A stretch of 64,000 nt of DNA, taken from NCBI GenBank assembly GCA_015680685.1, contig MNCI01029277.1:44229-108228 (forward strand), given 5' to 3'. Below, in pieces: positions 47,811 through 58,721 of this stretch (position 1 is its first letter; every line of letters begins with the position of its first letter). Both the position numbers and the translations under genes were made by a program. The DNA comes from Gnetum montanum (taxonomy: Eukaryota; Streptophyta; Gnetopsida; Gnetales; Gnetaceae). Under the pieces are notes generated by a model, which was not told the DNA's origin, did no database searches, and saw only the letters and a program-made list of their open reading frames with translations.

Positions 47811-47900
47811 GAGGTGTTAGTCTAGTGGTACGGGTCTTGGCCTAGTACCCCCAAGTCACAAGTTTAATTCTACTATGTAGCATTGAGTTATAAACTTTTT
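47811..47900 (+). repeat. tRNA-derived SINE head, plus strand
   Basis: Box A TAGTCTAGTGG (47818-47828) fits TRGYNNARNGG fully. Box B AGTTTAATTCT (47861-47871) is a decayed GGTTCGANTCC, 43 bp downstream. A T-run follows near 47890. Extent beyond this is uncertain. Confidence 0.55.
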
Positions 47901-48499
47901 TTAAATTTGTACCTATGTTTCAATTATTTTTTGTTCTAACACTCCCATTAATTTGAATTTCGACAAGCCTTCCTAATCATTTACATCCAATTCACATAGG
48001 AGCCACCTTAAGTATAATGGTACCCTCTTGAAAAAAGATTAAAAGACACAATACCTTGTACTTAAAACCTGTGGATGTTTCATATCATGGAGAGGGATTT
48101 AAACTTAATTTTTTATTTATCTAAAAATAATATACAAGGTACATATATTTGAAAGTCGGAATTTGACAACCCCTACATCCATGAGCCTGTGTTTTTTTAA
48201 CAAAGTCTTATCTGTAACCTTTGAACCAAAAAAACCCCTCTTCAAAATTCAAATTAACAAACTTTGAACAAAATAGCATTTTCCCTACTTCCAAAATGAT
48301 CAACACTTTCTTGTCAGAAAGCCTCATCTAAAGGCTCTAGGTGGAGCTATAAAAGCCTTGAACCAAAGAAGTTTTGTTTCTAGATGCGGTTTTGTTGGAT
48401 TTGTTTAAATTTTTTTTTGAAGGATTAGGGCAATGTTAATGTTTTGTTGATCTTTTATGTGTTTTTCTATAATTGAAAGTAGATTTGCAACCTTGTTTG

Positions 48500-48968
48500 T
48501 GTAGCATGCATTACCCACTAACGTGTTTTATGCATTAGTTAATGCATGAAAGTGGCCACCATGCCCACTAACACATTTTATGGGTTAGTTAATGCATGAA
48601 ATGGCCACCATACTCACTAATGCGTTTTTATGAGTTGGTTAACACATCAATGTGGTCTCCATATCTAGTAATGCATTTTTTATGTGTGGCCATTGCGTCT
48701 CTTATGGTAATAGATCCTATGGCCTATAAATTCATTTTTGATAGGAGAACAAAGGCACCACGAATCACAACAGGATTGCAGTTCATGTCCCTTTCATAGA
48801 TGCTTGAAGGTTGCATACATCATCATTGTAGAGCATTGGTGTGAAAGAAGAATCTAAACAAGATTAATTGAAGGCATCAATGGCTGGAGATCAATTGCAT
48901 TTTCTTCCACATTCTATATACTTTGATTACTTGTGCAATCCAATTTTTCTACACAATTATTTCTCCGA
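48500..48968 (+). repeat. Copia 5' LTR
   Basis: 469 bp starting TGTAGCATGCATTACCC. It has four degenerate 50-bp units in U3 (48510-48700) and TATAAAT at 48725-48731. The 3' LTR has three such units. Confidence 0.92.
48725..48731 (+). promoter_or_regulatory. TATA box in copia 5' LTR
   Basis: TATAAAT after GGCC. In the 3' LTR the same place reads CTATAAGTTC. Activity is inferred. Confidence 0.5.
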
Positions 48969-48969
48969 T

Positions 48970-48981
48970 TTGATATCGGAG
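48970..48981 (+). other. Copia primer binding site
   Basis: TGATATCGGAGC, two changes from TGGTATCAGAGC, the standard copia site for initiator-Met tRNA. Confidence 0.8.
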
Positions 48982-49984
48982 CCTTAGATCTCTATCTTGA
49001 TGTAGTTTTTGACAATGGTGCAATCTAGAAATAGCATTTTTAAAATAATATTTCTACCCTTTGTAGTTTGAAGAAGATCACTTGCTTCTGATTTTTGCCT
49101 AGTGAAAGAGATTTCACTCACATTTTGTTGCATTCTTGTGCACTGTAAATCTAGAAAATAGAAACCATTACTGTTATGGCAATGAGAATATTTTCTTTTG
49201 TTGTGTTGTTTGCAATTTTTCTTCATGTGCTTTAACTTGAGAGGTTTTGAGGCTAACAGATGTCTATTCCCTCTATGCAACTAGATTTGTGAATTATGTA
49301 TGCACTTTTTCCATTCGGGCTTGCATATCCAGCATTCATCATTGTTATTATGATTTCTAGTGTTTTTCATGTTGGCCAATGAATTAGCATCATTCTATAG
49401 GGTTTTATTTTGGTGCTTTGGCCTCCACTTAGGCACCTTGGGCTGGAATAATTGAATAAATTATGTTTATACCATAAAGTTGTTCAATATTTTGATAAAA
49501 TTATGTCATTTATCATTTTTATGGATATTTCTGTATATGTATGCATGGTTTTCTACATATGAATTATAACTAGTAATCTATATAATTTTGTATAATTAGT
49601 GAGTAGCCACATCTTTAATTGTGCAAAATTATGTACTAAGAGCTTTTGGATTACATATGGTAGACAACATTAAAATTGTGATTAATCATATGTAATATGA
49701 TAAATTTTATCCCACAGGATTTTTTGTTATATTTAATATGATTAATTAGGATGATATGTTAAATTATTTTTCCTAATTTACCCATACGTATTAAGAAAAG
49801 GAATATAATTTAATAGTTTCATCGTAAGGATATATGAATTTGTTTGAATTAAAATTTAGCCCACAGGTAATTTTATGTCATTTGATTCATATGTTTCATG
49901 ATTTACATTGGTAAACATGTCTTGTGGTATTTTAACCTCAAATTTAGTGATATAAGCATGTTTATTTATGCAGTTGTACAACAT

Positions 49985-50765
49985 GTAAGCTACTCTGATT
50001 TTAAATGTAACATTCCTAAATTAAAGGGTGATAATTATAAGGTGTGGAAGGAGAGAATTCTTTTTCATTTAGGCTAGATGGACATTGATTATGCTATCTG
50101 TAAGGATGAACCACCTGCCATTACAACAATCAATCGTCTAGATGATACTGGTAATTATGAAAAATGGGAGCAATCTAATCGCCTCTGTGTCATGTCCATA
50201 AAAACCAAGACCTCAACTAGTATGCATGGTTCACTAGAATAGTATGACAATATGTGCACTTTGTTAAAGGCCATCGATGAACAATTTGAGTCATCGGACA
50301 AAGGGTTGGCCAACACCTTGATAATGAAGTTCTCATCCATGAAGCTCACTGAAATTTGTGGTGTGTGTGAGCACATCATGCAAATGAGGGATAGATCGGC
50401 TCCATTGAAAACACTTAAGGTTGATATGTCAAAATCTTTCCTTATGCACTCTATCTTAAACACACTTCCACCGCAATATGAACCCTTTAAGATTTATTAT
50501 AACACACATAAGGAAAAATGGTCAATCAATGAACTAATGACCATTTGTGTGCAAGAAGAGGGAAGACTTGCTATGGAAGCGAAAGAGAGTGTGCATCTGG
50601 CTACACAAGGAAAGAATAAAGGATAAGCCAAAGGCAAGTGAAAGGTCAATTTGTCTGCACAAGCTAATATTAAGAAAGAATCCAGATGTTTTTTCTACAA
50701 AAAGAAAGATCACATAAAGAAGGATTGTTCTAAATATCAGAAATGGCTTGAAAAAAGGTATTCAA
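49985..50765 (+). pseudogene. Copia Gag, broken
   Basis: Reads FKCNIPKLKGDNYKVWKERI from about 50004, then a TAG. The Gag core (LLKAIDEQFESSDKGLANTL, LKTLKVDMSKSFLMHSILNT, LPPQYEPFKIYYN) is open over 50252-50626. A zinc-knuckle remnant RCFFYKKKDHIKKDC at 50686-50730 has its second Cys replaced by Tyr. Three or more stops. It would form the particle shell in an active copy. Confidence 0.85.
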
Positions 50766-50799
50766 CTCTCACTTGTTTGTTTTGAATCTAATATGATTA

Positions 50800-51175
50800 A
50801 TGTTGGCCATGACACATGGTGGATTCATTCTAGTTCTACAATCCATGTTAGCAATAACTTATAGGGGGTGAAAAACCTAAGGAAGCCAATGGGAAGTGAG
50901 TCATGCATCTATTCAAGCAACAAGATGCGCTCACATGTGGAGGCAATCAGAACATGCATTTTAGTTTTAAGCAATGGTTTTGTTTTAGAATTGGAAAATA
51001 CATTTTATATTCCAAGTTTTCAAGGAATTTAATTTTTGTTTCAAGGCTTGTATCATTAGGATTTTCCTTTAATTTTTCAAACACTATATTCAATTTATAT
51101 TATAGATCTGAACTTATTGGAAATGTTAATGAAACTTCTTATGCTTATATGCATGTTCATGCTAGCATTTAGAGA
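50800..51175 (+). pseudogene. Copia protease, broken
   Basis: Reads WWIHSSSTIHVSNN near 50818-50860. The family pattern is WxxDSGAxxH, so the catalytic Asp is His here. Later VLELENTFYIPSFSRNLIFV, then SRLVSLGFSF, the usual end of copia proteases. A stop and a frameshift lie between. Confidence 0.78.
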
Positions 51176-51181
51176 TGTGTT

Positions 51182-52140
51182 ATGAATGATGAATCCTCTA
51201 TGTTGTGGCATCATAGATTAGGACATATCTCTATTGAAAGAATAAAGAGATTAGTAAATGATGAAGTACTTAGTACTCTGGATTTTACTGACTTTGACAC
51301 TTGTGTTGATTGCATAAAGGAAAAGCAGACCAATATGTCAAAGAAAGATGCCAAGAGGAGTTCAAACATATTAGAGATCATACATATACATATTTGTAGT
51401 CCAGATATGGATGCATATGGTCAAAAGTATTTCATTACCTTTATTGATGGTTACTCACAATATATGTATCTCTACCTGCTTCATAACAAGAGCGAAGCTT
51501 TAGATGTCTTTAAGATGTTTAAGGCTGAAGTAGAGAAACAATGCAGTAAGCAAATAAAACTAGTGACATCTAATAGAGGTGGTGAATACTATGGTAGATA
51601 TACTGATGAAGGACAAGCACTTGGTCCATTTGCTAAACTTCTTTAAGAGCATGAGATTGTTGCCTAGTACAATATGCCTAGTTCTCCAAACCAGAATGGT
51701 ATGGCAGAAAGAAGAAACTAAACATTATTGGACATGGTGTAGAGTATGCTTAGCAGCTCCAAGCTTCTTAAGTCCTTGTGGATCGAAGCTCTCAAGACGA
51801 CAGTGTATATATTAAACCAAGTTCCAACCAAGGCTGTCTTAAAGACACCATTTTAATTATGGAAAGGTTGGAAACCGAGTTTGTGACATATATGGATTTG
51901 GAGATGCCCGTCTAAAGTAAGAATCTATAATCCACAAGAAAAGAAGCTAGACCCAAGGACCATAAGTGGGTATTTCGTTGGATATGTTGAATAGTCTAAG
52001 GGATACAGATTTTATTGCCCATCACATACTACTAGGTTTGTGGAATTAAGGAATGCTAAATTTCTTGAGAACGACTTGATTAGTGGGAGTAGTAGATCTT
52101 GGAACATTATTCTCGAGATAGATCATATAGATGCTTAACC
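51182..52140 (+). pseudogene. Copia integrase, broken
   Basis: An open piece (51182-51646) starts MNDESSMLWHHRLGHISIER, the pre-integrase motif, then DTCVDCIKEKQT (zinc finger Cys pair). The core follows with SPDMDAYGQKYFITFIDGYS. The second catalytic acid region reads TSNRGGEY, where relatives have SDRGGEY, so Asp is Asn. The NQNGMAERRN-like block near 51690 has the third acid in another frame, and further pieces run to 52140. Dead by stops and by the Asn. Confidence 0.85.
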
Positions 52141-52379
52141 CACTATTTCAAATGATAGACTAATTGTTGTGCATAATACGCCTAGAGCACAAATGCATAC
52201 TGAACAACAACCAATCATTGAAGTTCCACAAAGTACTGATCAAGAAGTAGTAGATCCAGCTGAACAACAAATACCAAAACCTATTGAATAACCTATCGAA
52301 CATCATGATCCTCAAGAGAATGATGAAACAACATTAAGAAGATCTACTAGAGTAAGATGATTAGCGATTCCTAGTGACT

Positions 52380-53305
52380 ATATGGTGTATCTACAGCAGT
52401 TTGACTACAACATTGGAGCTGAAAATGATCCCAAAACGTTTTCACAAGCCATGAGTTGTAAGGAATCTAACTTGTGATATGATGCCATGAAAGATGAAAT
52501 GAACTCTATGTCATCTAATGGAGTCTAGAATCTTGTCAAGTTTCCTGATGGTGTAAAATCCATTGGATGCAAATGGGTCTTTAAGACTAAGAAAGACTCA
52601 TTGGGCAACATTGAAAGATATAAGGCCACACTTGTCGCTAAAGGGTTCACTCAAAAAGAGAAAAAAGATTACAAGGAGACTTTTTCTCCGGTATCTAAGA
52701 AGGACTCCCTTCATGTTATCATGGCATTGGTTGCCCATTTTGATCTTGAATTACATCAAATGGATGTGAAAATAGCATTCCTAAATGGTGATCTATAGGA
52801 AGAGGTTTATATGAAACAACCTCAAGGATTTTTCTCTAGTGATGGTGAGCAATCGGTATGTAAGCTTAAGAAATCCATATATGGATTGAAACAAACCTCC
52901 CATCAATGGTAGTTAAAATTCCACGGTATAATCTCTTCATTTGATCTTGAGAAAAACATCATGGATCAATGTATGTACCAAAACGACAATGGAAGCAAAA
53001 TCTATTTCCTTGTTCTATATGTGGATGATATCCTTCTTGCAACCAATAATAGTGGTTTTCTATACAAGGTGAAACATTTTCTCTCTAAGAATTTCAACAT
53101 GAAGGATATGGATGAGGCATCTTATATCATTGGCATACAGATCCATAGGGACAGATCTAGATGTATTCTAGGACTATCGCAGGAAACCTATATTAATAAA
53201 GTTTTAGAGAGGTTTCAGATGAAAGATTATTCACCAAGTATAGCACCCATTGTGAAGGGTGATAGGTTCAATTTAAACTAATGCCCTAGGAATGATTTAG
53301 AGAAA
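52380..53305 (+). pseudogene. Copia reverse transcriptase, broken
   Basis: Motifs in order: GVWNLVKF-like start (52520), CKWVFKTKKDSLGNIERYKA, LVAKGFTQKEKKDYKETFSP, LELHQMDVKIAFLNGDL then [17 protein letters not shown] (52867-52908) follows. The catalytic FLVLYVDDILLATNN is at 53007-53051 with both Asp kept. The piece 52961-53281 continues to YINKVLERFQMKDYSPS. One or more frameshifts and two stops. Confidence 0.88.
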
Positions 53306-53309
53306 ATTC

Positions 53310-53998
53310 AAATGAGCAACATTCTGTATGCTTCAGCTATTGGAAGCCTTGTGTACAATCAAGTCTACACAAGGCCTGACATTGCATTTGCTATGGGAAT
53401 GTTGGACAGATATTGGAGTAATCTAGGTAATAACCACTGGAGGGCTACAAATAAAGTGATGAGGTACCTTCAAGGTACAAAAGACTACATGCTTATGTAT
53501 AAACGAATTGACTCCTTGGAGGTGACTAGCTACTCCGACTCAGACTTTGTTGGTTGTGTTGATTCACAGAAATCAACATCTAGTTATGTTTTTATGCTAG
53601 CTGAAGGAGCTATATCCTAGAGGAGTGAAAAGAAAATTTTGGTTGCTACTTCCACCATGGAGGCAGAGTTCGTTTCTTGTTTTGAGGCTACTTCATATGG
53701 TGTATGACTAAAGAGTTTCATATCAGGGCTTAGAATTATGGATTCTATATCTAGGCCATTAAGAATGTTTTGTGAGAATTCAACTGCTATCTTTATGGCT
53801 TAGAATAATAAGAGTGGTAGTCAAATTAAACACATTAACATCAAGTACTTAGCCATAAGGGAACGCATTAAGGAAAACAAAGTGATCATTGCACATATAA
53901 GCACTAAATTAATGATAGCTGATCCTTTGACAAAAGGAATGCCACTGAAGTTATTTAAGGATCATGTAGTTCAGATGGGACTTAGTTTCATAATGTAA
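53310..53998 (+). pseudogene. Copia RNase H, broken
   Basis: Starts after the RT with YASAIGSLVYNQVYTRPDIA. VTSYSDSDFVGCVDSQKSTS carries the first catalytic Asp, and VATSTMEAEFVSCFEA (53643-53690) the Glu. The C-terminal end IKHINIKYLAIRERIKENKV leads to DPLTKGMPLKLFKDHV and a TAA at 53998. Three premature stops, at Gln/Trp-like positions. Confidence 0.86.
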
Positions 53999-54287
53999 TT
54001 CATTATACATACAACTTACAATCCTAATGAAACTCTTATTTACTTATGCTCTTTTCTCATATGGTTTGCATATATAGTTATTAGAGAAAATACACATATG
54101 GCAAGACCTAGAATGAACATTGGGTTTATTCATAAAGTTATGTTACCATATAAGGAATTGCATTTGAGAGATAATGCATTGTAATACATGGAAGATAATA
54201 CTCACATTAAGAGGAACTATCACCATGATTCATGCACACATTTCTTGAACTTTGGACTTGATTAAATATGGAGACCAAGTAGGAGAT

Positions 54288-54705
54288 TGTAGTATGCATT
54301 ACCCACTAACATGCTTTATACATTAGTTAATGCATGAAAGTGGCCACCATTCCCACTAATGTATTTTTATGAGTTGGTTAATAGATCAATGTGATCTCCA
54401 TATCTAGTAACACATTTTTTACGCATGGGCATTAGGTCGCTTATGGTAACCAATCCCATGGCCTATAAGTTCATTCTTGATGGAAGAACAAAGGCACCAT
54501 GAATCATAGTAGCATTGTAATTCAGGTCCCTTTCATAGATGCTTGGAGGTTGCATACACCATTATTGCATAGCATCGCTATGAAAGAAAAATCTGAACAA
54601 GATTAATTGAAGGCATCAATGTCTGGAGGTCAATTCCATTTGCTTTTGCATTCTGTACTTTGATTGCTTGTGCAATTCGATGTTTCTACACAATTATTTC
54701 TTACA
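54288..54705 (+). repeat. Copia 3' LTR
   Basis: 418 bp from TGTAGTATGCATTACCC to TTCTTACA. Followed by the GTTTG target copy. Confidence 0.92.
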
Positions 54706-54710
54706 GTTTG

Positions 54711-55801
54711 TACAAGGCATGCGAAAGGATTTTTACACTTTCAATCACATCGAAGTCTCACAGAATGTAGTTTTGAACACACAAAATTTCTTTAGACTTT
54801 CTACAATAATGGCATTTTTTGTTGTCAAATATTTTGTTAAATCCCACTTGTGTGCACACTATGAATGTAGCAGCAACAATAATCTGTCAGGTTAAATCAC
54901 AATTGCATATGAACATGGAATTGAGACTATTCAATGCTTTTAAAACTCAAGTTAATCTCATTGGATAGCTTCCCTATTGTAAATTAAAGTTGCTGAAAAT
55001 AAGTATAAAGTTGTTTTGGGTAAGCGAGTTTACCATGCAAATTCACCATGTGAAATGCAGTGGAAAATCATGGAAGAAAACAATGGCAAAGGTGTCTAGT
55101 TGAAATTTAAAGCTAACAAAACAATAGTAAAATTAAAGAATGAAATAGAATGCCCTTTGCTTTAGCTTCAATTTCTCATTCTTCTTTTAATTTATTTCAT
55201 TTAAATTACCGCAATAATTCAACTTGCCTTTTTTATAAAAGAAGCCAAAAAGTCGCTATCTAATGCTTTTTCATTTATGGTGTGTAGATCCCCCGATTCG
55301 TTGTTGAGGCCAAGTACATAGCTAACCTTAAGCAAATTGCTTGTACTCAACATAGGAGGGTTCCCACCATCTTGCAGAAGAAATTGATGTCATGATTGAA
55401 TTGAAGAAGAAGTCGGTTATAGCATTAGATTTTAGGAATACAATGAGATTTTAGTTAACAAGAAATATCAATATGCCTTTACAATCAAATTTTAGTTAAC
55501 AAGAAATTTTAGTTAATATTGGCTTTACAATTAAAAGGGAATCTTTCAATTTGGCAAGATGCATTTTGGCATTATAAATGTTGGTTTTACTTTTTAAAGA
55601 GCTATGAATAAAACATTAAAATGATTAGTTAAAATGCGTCATTATTCATCTAAATAATTTGAATATTTTTTCTAAATATTGTGGTACCCACCTTACAAAT
55701 CTTTAAAACATGTTTACTAAATGTTGGCAATTTGGTATTACTTTGAAGGCAAAAAAAATTAGTTTTATGTGTCCAAAGTAGTAAATTACTTGGTCACATA
55801 G
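54711..55801. other. Unassigned AT-rich sequence
   Basis: Short ORFs only and no recognised motif. Its left end was continuous with the sequence left of the copia element before that insertion. Confidence 0.5.
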
Positions 55802-56632
55802 TGATGAGCAGCGAGGTACCCCTACGTCCAACCATACAAATCACTAAGGCATTATGCACAATCTAATCGAATTTCATGGACCTATACTTATCTAGTACAC
55901 TATCTCTTTTACAAAGTGAAATCGGCATTAAGAACATTCATTGTCTTCCCAACTATACTTGTGAGGTTCAAGGGTATGGTTTAAGTGTAATTAAGATATA
56001 TGATTTTTTGTACTTTATATTTTATAAATTTGATTGCCTACAACTAGAATGAAGAGTAGAGTAATTTAAAATCTAATTTGTTATTGCCTATCTAGCCTAA
56101 CATAAGTAATTGTTCCACTTTCCTGAACACATATAGGACTACTGGGCTACCAAACGTTAGGCATTGCTAGGTTACCAAGTACTATATGAATGCTTGAAGT
56201 GGTCATGCTCGTGTTCATTAACAACTAGAAATAAATTGCTTAATTTAAATGCATTTAAATAAAGAGTAAGAAAGTAAAATGCATTAAAGAAAATACTAAT
56301 TTATTCTCAGTGTTGCAAGGATTGTCAAAAGAGTTCATTTTATTCCCATCACACTACTGTGCTCAGGTACATTAGTGCTCAAATAAAGAACCATACACAC
56401 TTAGACTCCTTCTGCAAGCAGTCAAGAAAATATTTTAACTCTAAGAAAAATAAATGGCAAAAGCTTTGCTACTCTGACTAGAAAATGACCAAAAATTGAT
56501 GTGAAAACTAGAGCCCATGTGTAGTATTTATAGACTTAGGGTATAGACCCCAACGTCGTGTACACGACATCATAGTTGGACCCCAATGTCGTGTACCCAA
56601 CATCATGGTGGTCGTTAAAAATATGTTCATCA
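55802..56632 (-). repeat. LTR A (3' LTR)
   Basis: 831 bp, TGATGAGCAG to GTTCATCA. TATTTATA (TATAAATA on the minus strand) at 56525-56532. U3 repeats with GTCGTGTAC lie at 56552-56605, and a doubled GGCTACCA/GGTTACCA motif at 56139-56180. Confidence 0.9.
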
Positions 56633-56642
56633 TACCCCCACA
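56633..56642 (-). other. Polypurine tract of A
   Basis: Minus-strand TTGTGGGGGTA just before TGATGAAC, after CTCGAGGACAAGTTTTCATT. This is the typical Athila/Tat 3' junction. Confidence 0.8.
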
Positions 56643-56875
56643 ACTGAATGAAAACTTGTCCTCGAGTGAAGAAGAGGAGGAACAAGTTCTTTATAACACA
56701 TATTGGATAGGCATGGGATTATTGACTAACGTTACAAATTAACTTAGATAAAACAGATAGACTCTAGGTGCCCAAGTCTATGAAATTACAATTTTTACAA
56801 AATGGTGTGTTCATGATAAGAGAAGTGAACATCCTAGATAACATTAGCATCCAACACCTCTTGGCAGTAGAAGAA

Positions 56876-56878
56876 TGT

Positions 56879-56931
<53 letters not shown>
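56876..56931 (+). repeat. (TG)n(AG)n compound microsatellite in A
   Basis: About 13 TG then 14 GA units. Element B has only a short GAGAGA run at the same place (59822). Confidence 0.95.
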
Positions 56932-56935
<4 letters not shown>

Positions 56936-57879
56936 TCCCACAATCACGAACAGTCCTCATTGTGTGGTATGGCTACATCATCCTTGGTGAAAATAGTCCT
57001 GCTTCTAGTTCATGCTTCCCATTGCAATCACAACAGAGTCATGAATTAGCATGTAACGTGTAACACATAACTATTAAATGCCTTGTCTTCGGTGGTTACA
57101 CTCAACTAGGCTATGATTGTGGTTGATTGGTTCCTTGAGTAGTGTTAGTGGGAAGGCTGATAAATAGGGTTAATTAGATTAAGCGGTCCATTAAATTTAA
57201 AAAAGTTTAATACAAGAAAATATTTGAAGAGGGTATAAGAATGCACAATAATGAAAAGAAGAATTCACTAAAAACTATTATGAAGATATGTACAATTGGA
57301 TGTCATTGATGGGTAAACAAAAGAGAATTTGATTGTAAAAGTGTCTAAGGATAAAGAACTTAACTAACCCAACCAATAGATATGTAATTGGGTCCTTCCC
57401 AAAGTAGATACAAGCCTTTTATGCCCTTGCATAACTTCAAACCAAAGAGTTCGTAGGTTCTGTGGATGATTAATGGCTACAAAAGTTAAGTACAAAAACC
57501 CATAAGAAACTAACTAAGAATTTTGACATATCAAACTAGGACATCGAACCAACATATGAAACCAGTAGTGAGGTGAGTTATGGAAAGCATAGATGGATGA
57601 GAGAGTGTGTGGAATGGAGTTACTAGTTACGGTCACATGAAGCCCCTTGTGAATTTTGTGGTTAAATGACTTGATGGAATCCATCCTTTGTCCAAACCAA
57701 AACCAACCACGTTCAGTGACTTCGCATTGTTATTCTAAGACTAGTCCCTCCCCTGAGACACAAGAGTGCTCCCACAGAACAACCACCATTCCTTATTAGA
57801 GAAAAAGTAGAAAGTGAAGAAGGGTCTAGTCAAAGGGGACTAGTCCCATAACTAGTGCTTGTAGGCCATTTATTTTGTC

Positions 57880-58110
57880 TAAGAGGTGTGCTTTAAGTTC
57901 TCATTAGTTTTTTTTTTTTTTGAAATGGGAACCACACCATGCAAAGATACATGCATTTATTTTGTCCAAGGGGTGTGCTTTGAATTCTCATCTTCTCTTT
58001 TTTTTTCTTATGAAAACCACAACATGCGAGAACATATGCAGGTATTTTGTCTAAGGGGTGTGCTTTGAATTCTCATCATTTTTTTTTTTGATGAGAACCA
58101 CACCATGCAT
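57880..58110 (-). repeat. Tandem 85-bp units in A 3' untranslated region
   Basis: Three copies of a unit marked by GGGTGTGCTTTGAATTCTCA, a T-run and GAACCACACCATGC (unit marks at 57884, 57971 and 58056). B carries two copies (about 60780-60930). Confidence 0.85.
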
Positions 58111-58721
58111 GGACTTATTCAACTTCCTTTTATTGGATGACACAAAATGGTAAGAGGCTCATGAATACACAAATGCACCCAAGCAAATAGAAAATCACAA
58201 AAAATACCAAATACCCTTGAAGCCACACCCTATTTAAATCTTTGAATCCTTCTCAATTCCGAAAACTACCAAAGTCACAAATTTATTAAAGTTTTATTAA
58301 TGACAAAGGGACTGCACATTTCCAAAATAAGGAAAATCATAGAGTTTGTGATGGGTGGATGTTGTGGACTCACTACTTGTTATATAAAAAAGAAACCATG
58401 TCCTAATTATCCTTAACAAAATTCAAAGCTAGAAACTAGACACTAACAATCAAATAACAAAAATAGTACATACCACCATCAAGCAATGAATTACCACTGT
58501 AGCTAGCACCTATTAACAAAAGGTTAGAAAATCACACCAAATAAAATAAAAGAAAATATAAAAGGAGTAAAATATTTAAGAAATTGCAAATGTACTAACA
58601 ATGATGTAAAACAAAAATTAGAAAAGATTAATAACATGAAAATAAAAAGATGTAAACTAAAGAATGTATAAAACAAAAAGTTGTAAAACTGAGGAGCCAC
58701 TTATATAGTTAGCATAGGTGA

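Larger units (their letters stand above)
43897..48494. other. Noncoding spacer with no clear gene
   Basis: 4.6 kb of AT-rich sequence, short ORFs only and no conserved protein motif. It holds the two SINE-like signals listed separately. The left end presumably includes the 3' untranslated region of the receptor kinase. A poly(A) site could not be chosen with confidence. Confidence 0.55.
48500..54705 (+). mobile_element. Ty1/copia element, full length, inactive
   Basis: A 6.2-kb plus-strand element with LTRs 48500-48968 and 54288-54705. A PBS resembling the initiator-Met tRNA complement lies at 48970-48981, and the classic AAGTAGGAGAT polypurine tract before 54288. It is flanked by perfect 5-bp repeats GTTTG (48495-48499 and 54706-54710). 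Order Gag, protease, integrase, RT, RNase H defines copia. Stops interrupt every domain. Confidence 0.95.
55802..58718 (-). mobile_element. Ty3/gypsy 3' end A (LTR and 3' untranslated region)
   Basis: Minus-strand 3' LTR (55802-56632), polypurine tract (56633-56642) and about 2.1 kb of 3' untranslated region. There is no PBS on the low-coordinate side, so this is a 3' LTR. The untranslated region stops just before where integrase should begin, and element B's LTR starts there. Confidence 0.85.

Noticed and set aside
48510-48700. Regular 50-bp repeats that could suggest a CRISPR-like array
   Set aside because: They are contiguous degenerate units inside a copia LTR with no unique spacers, in a plant genome.
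56768-57049. 93-residue ORF with Cys-Val and Arg-Glu repeats
   Set aside because: It is the translation of the TG/AG microsatellite within element A's 3' untranslated region.
57886-58068. 60-residue ORF with repeated Phe/Cys
   Set aside because: Translation of the 85-bp tandem units.
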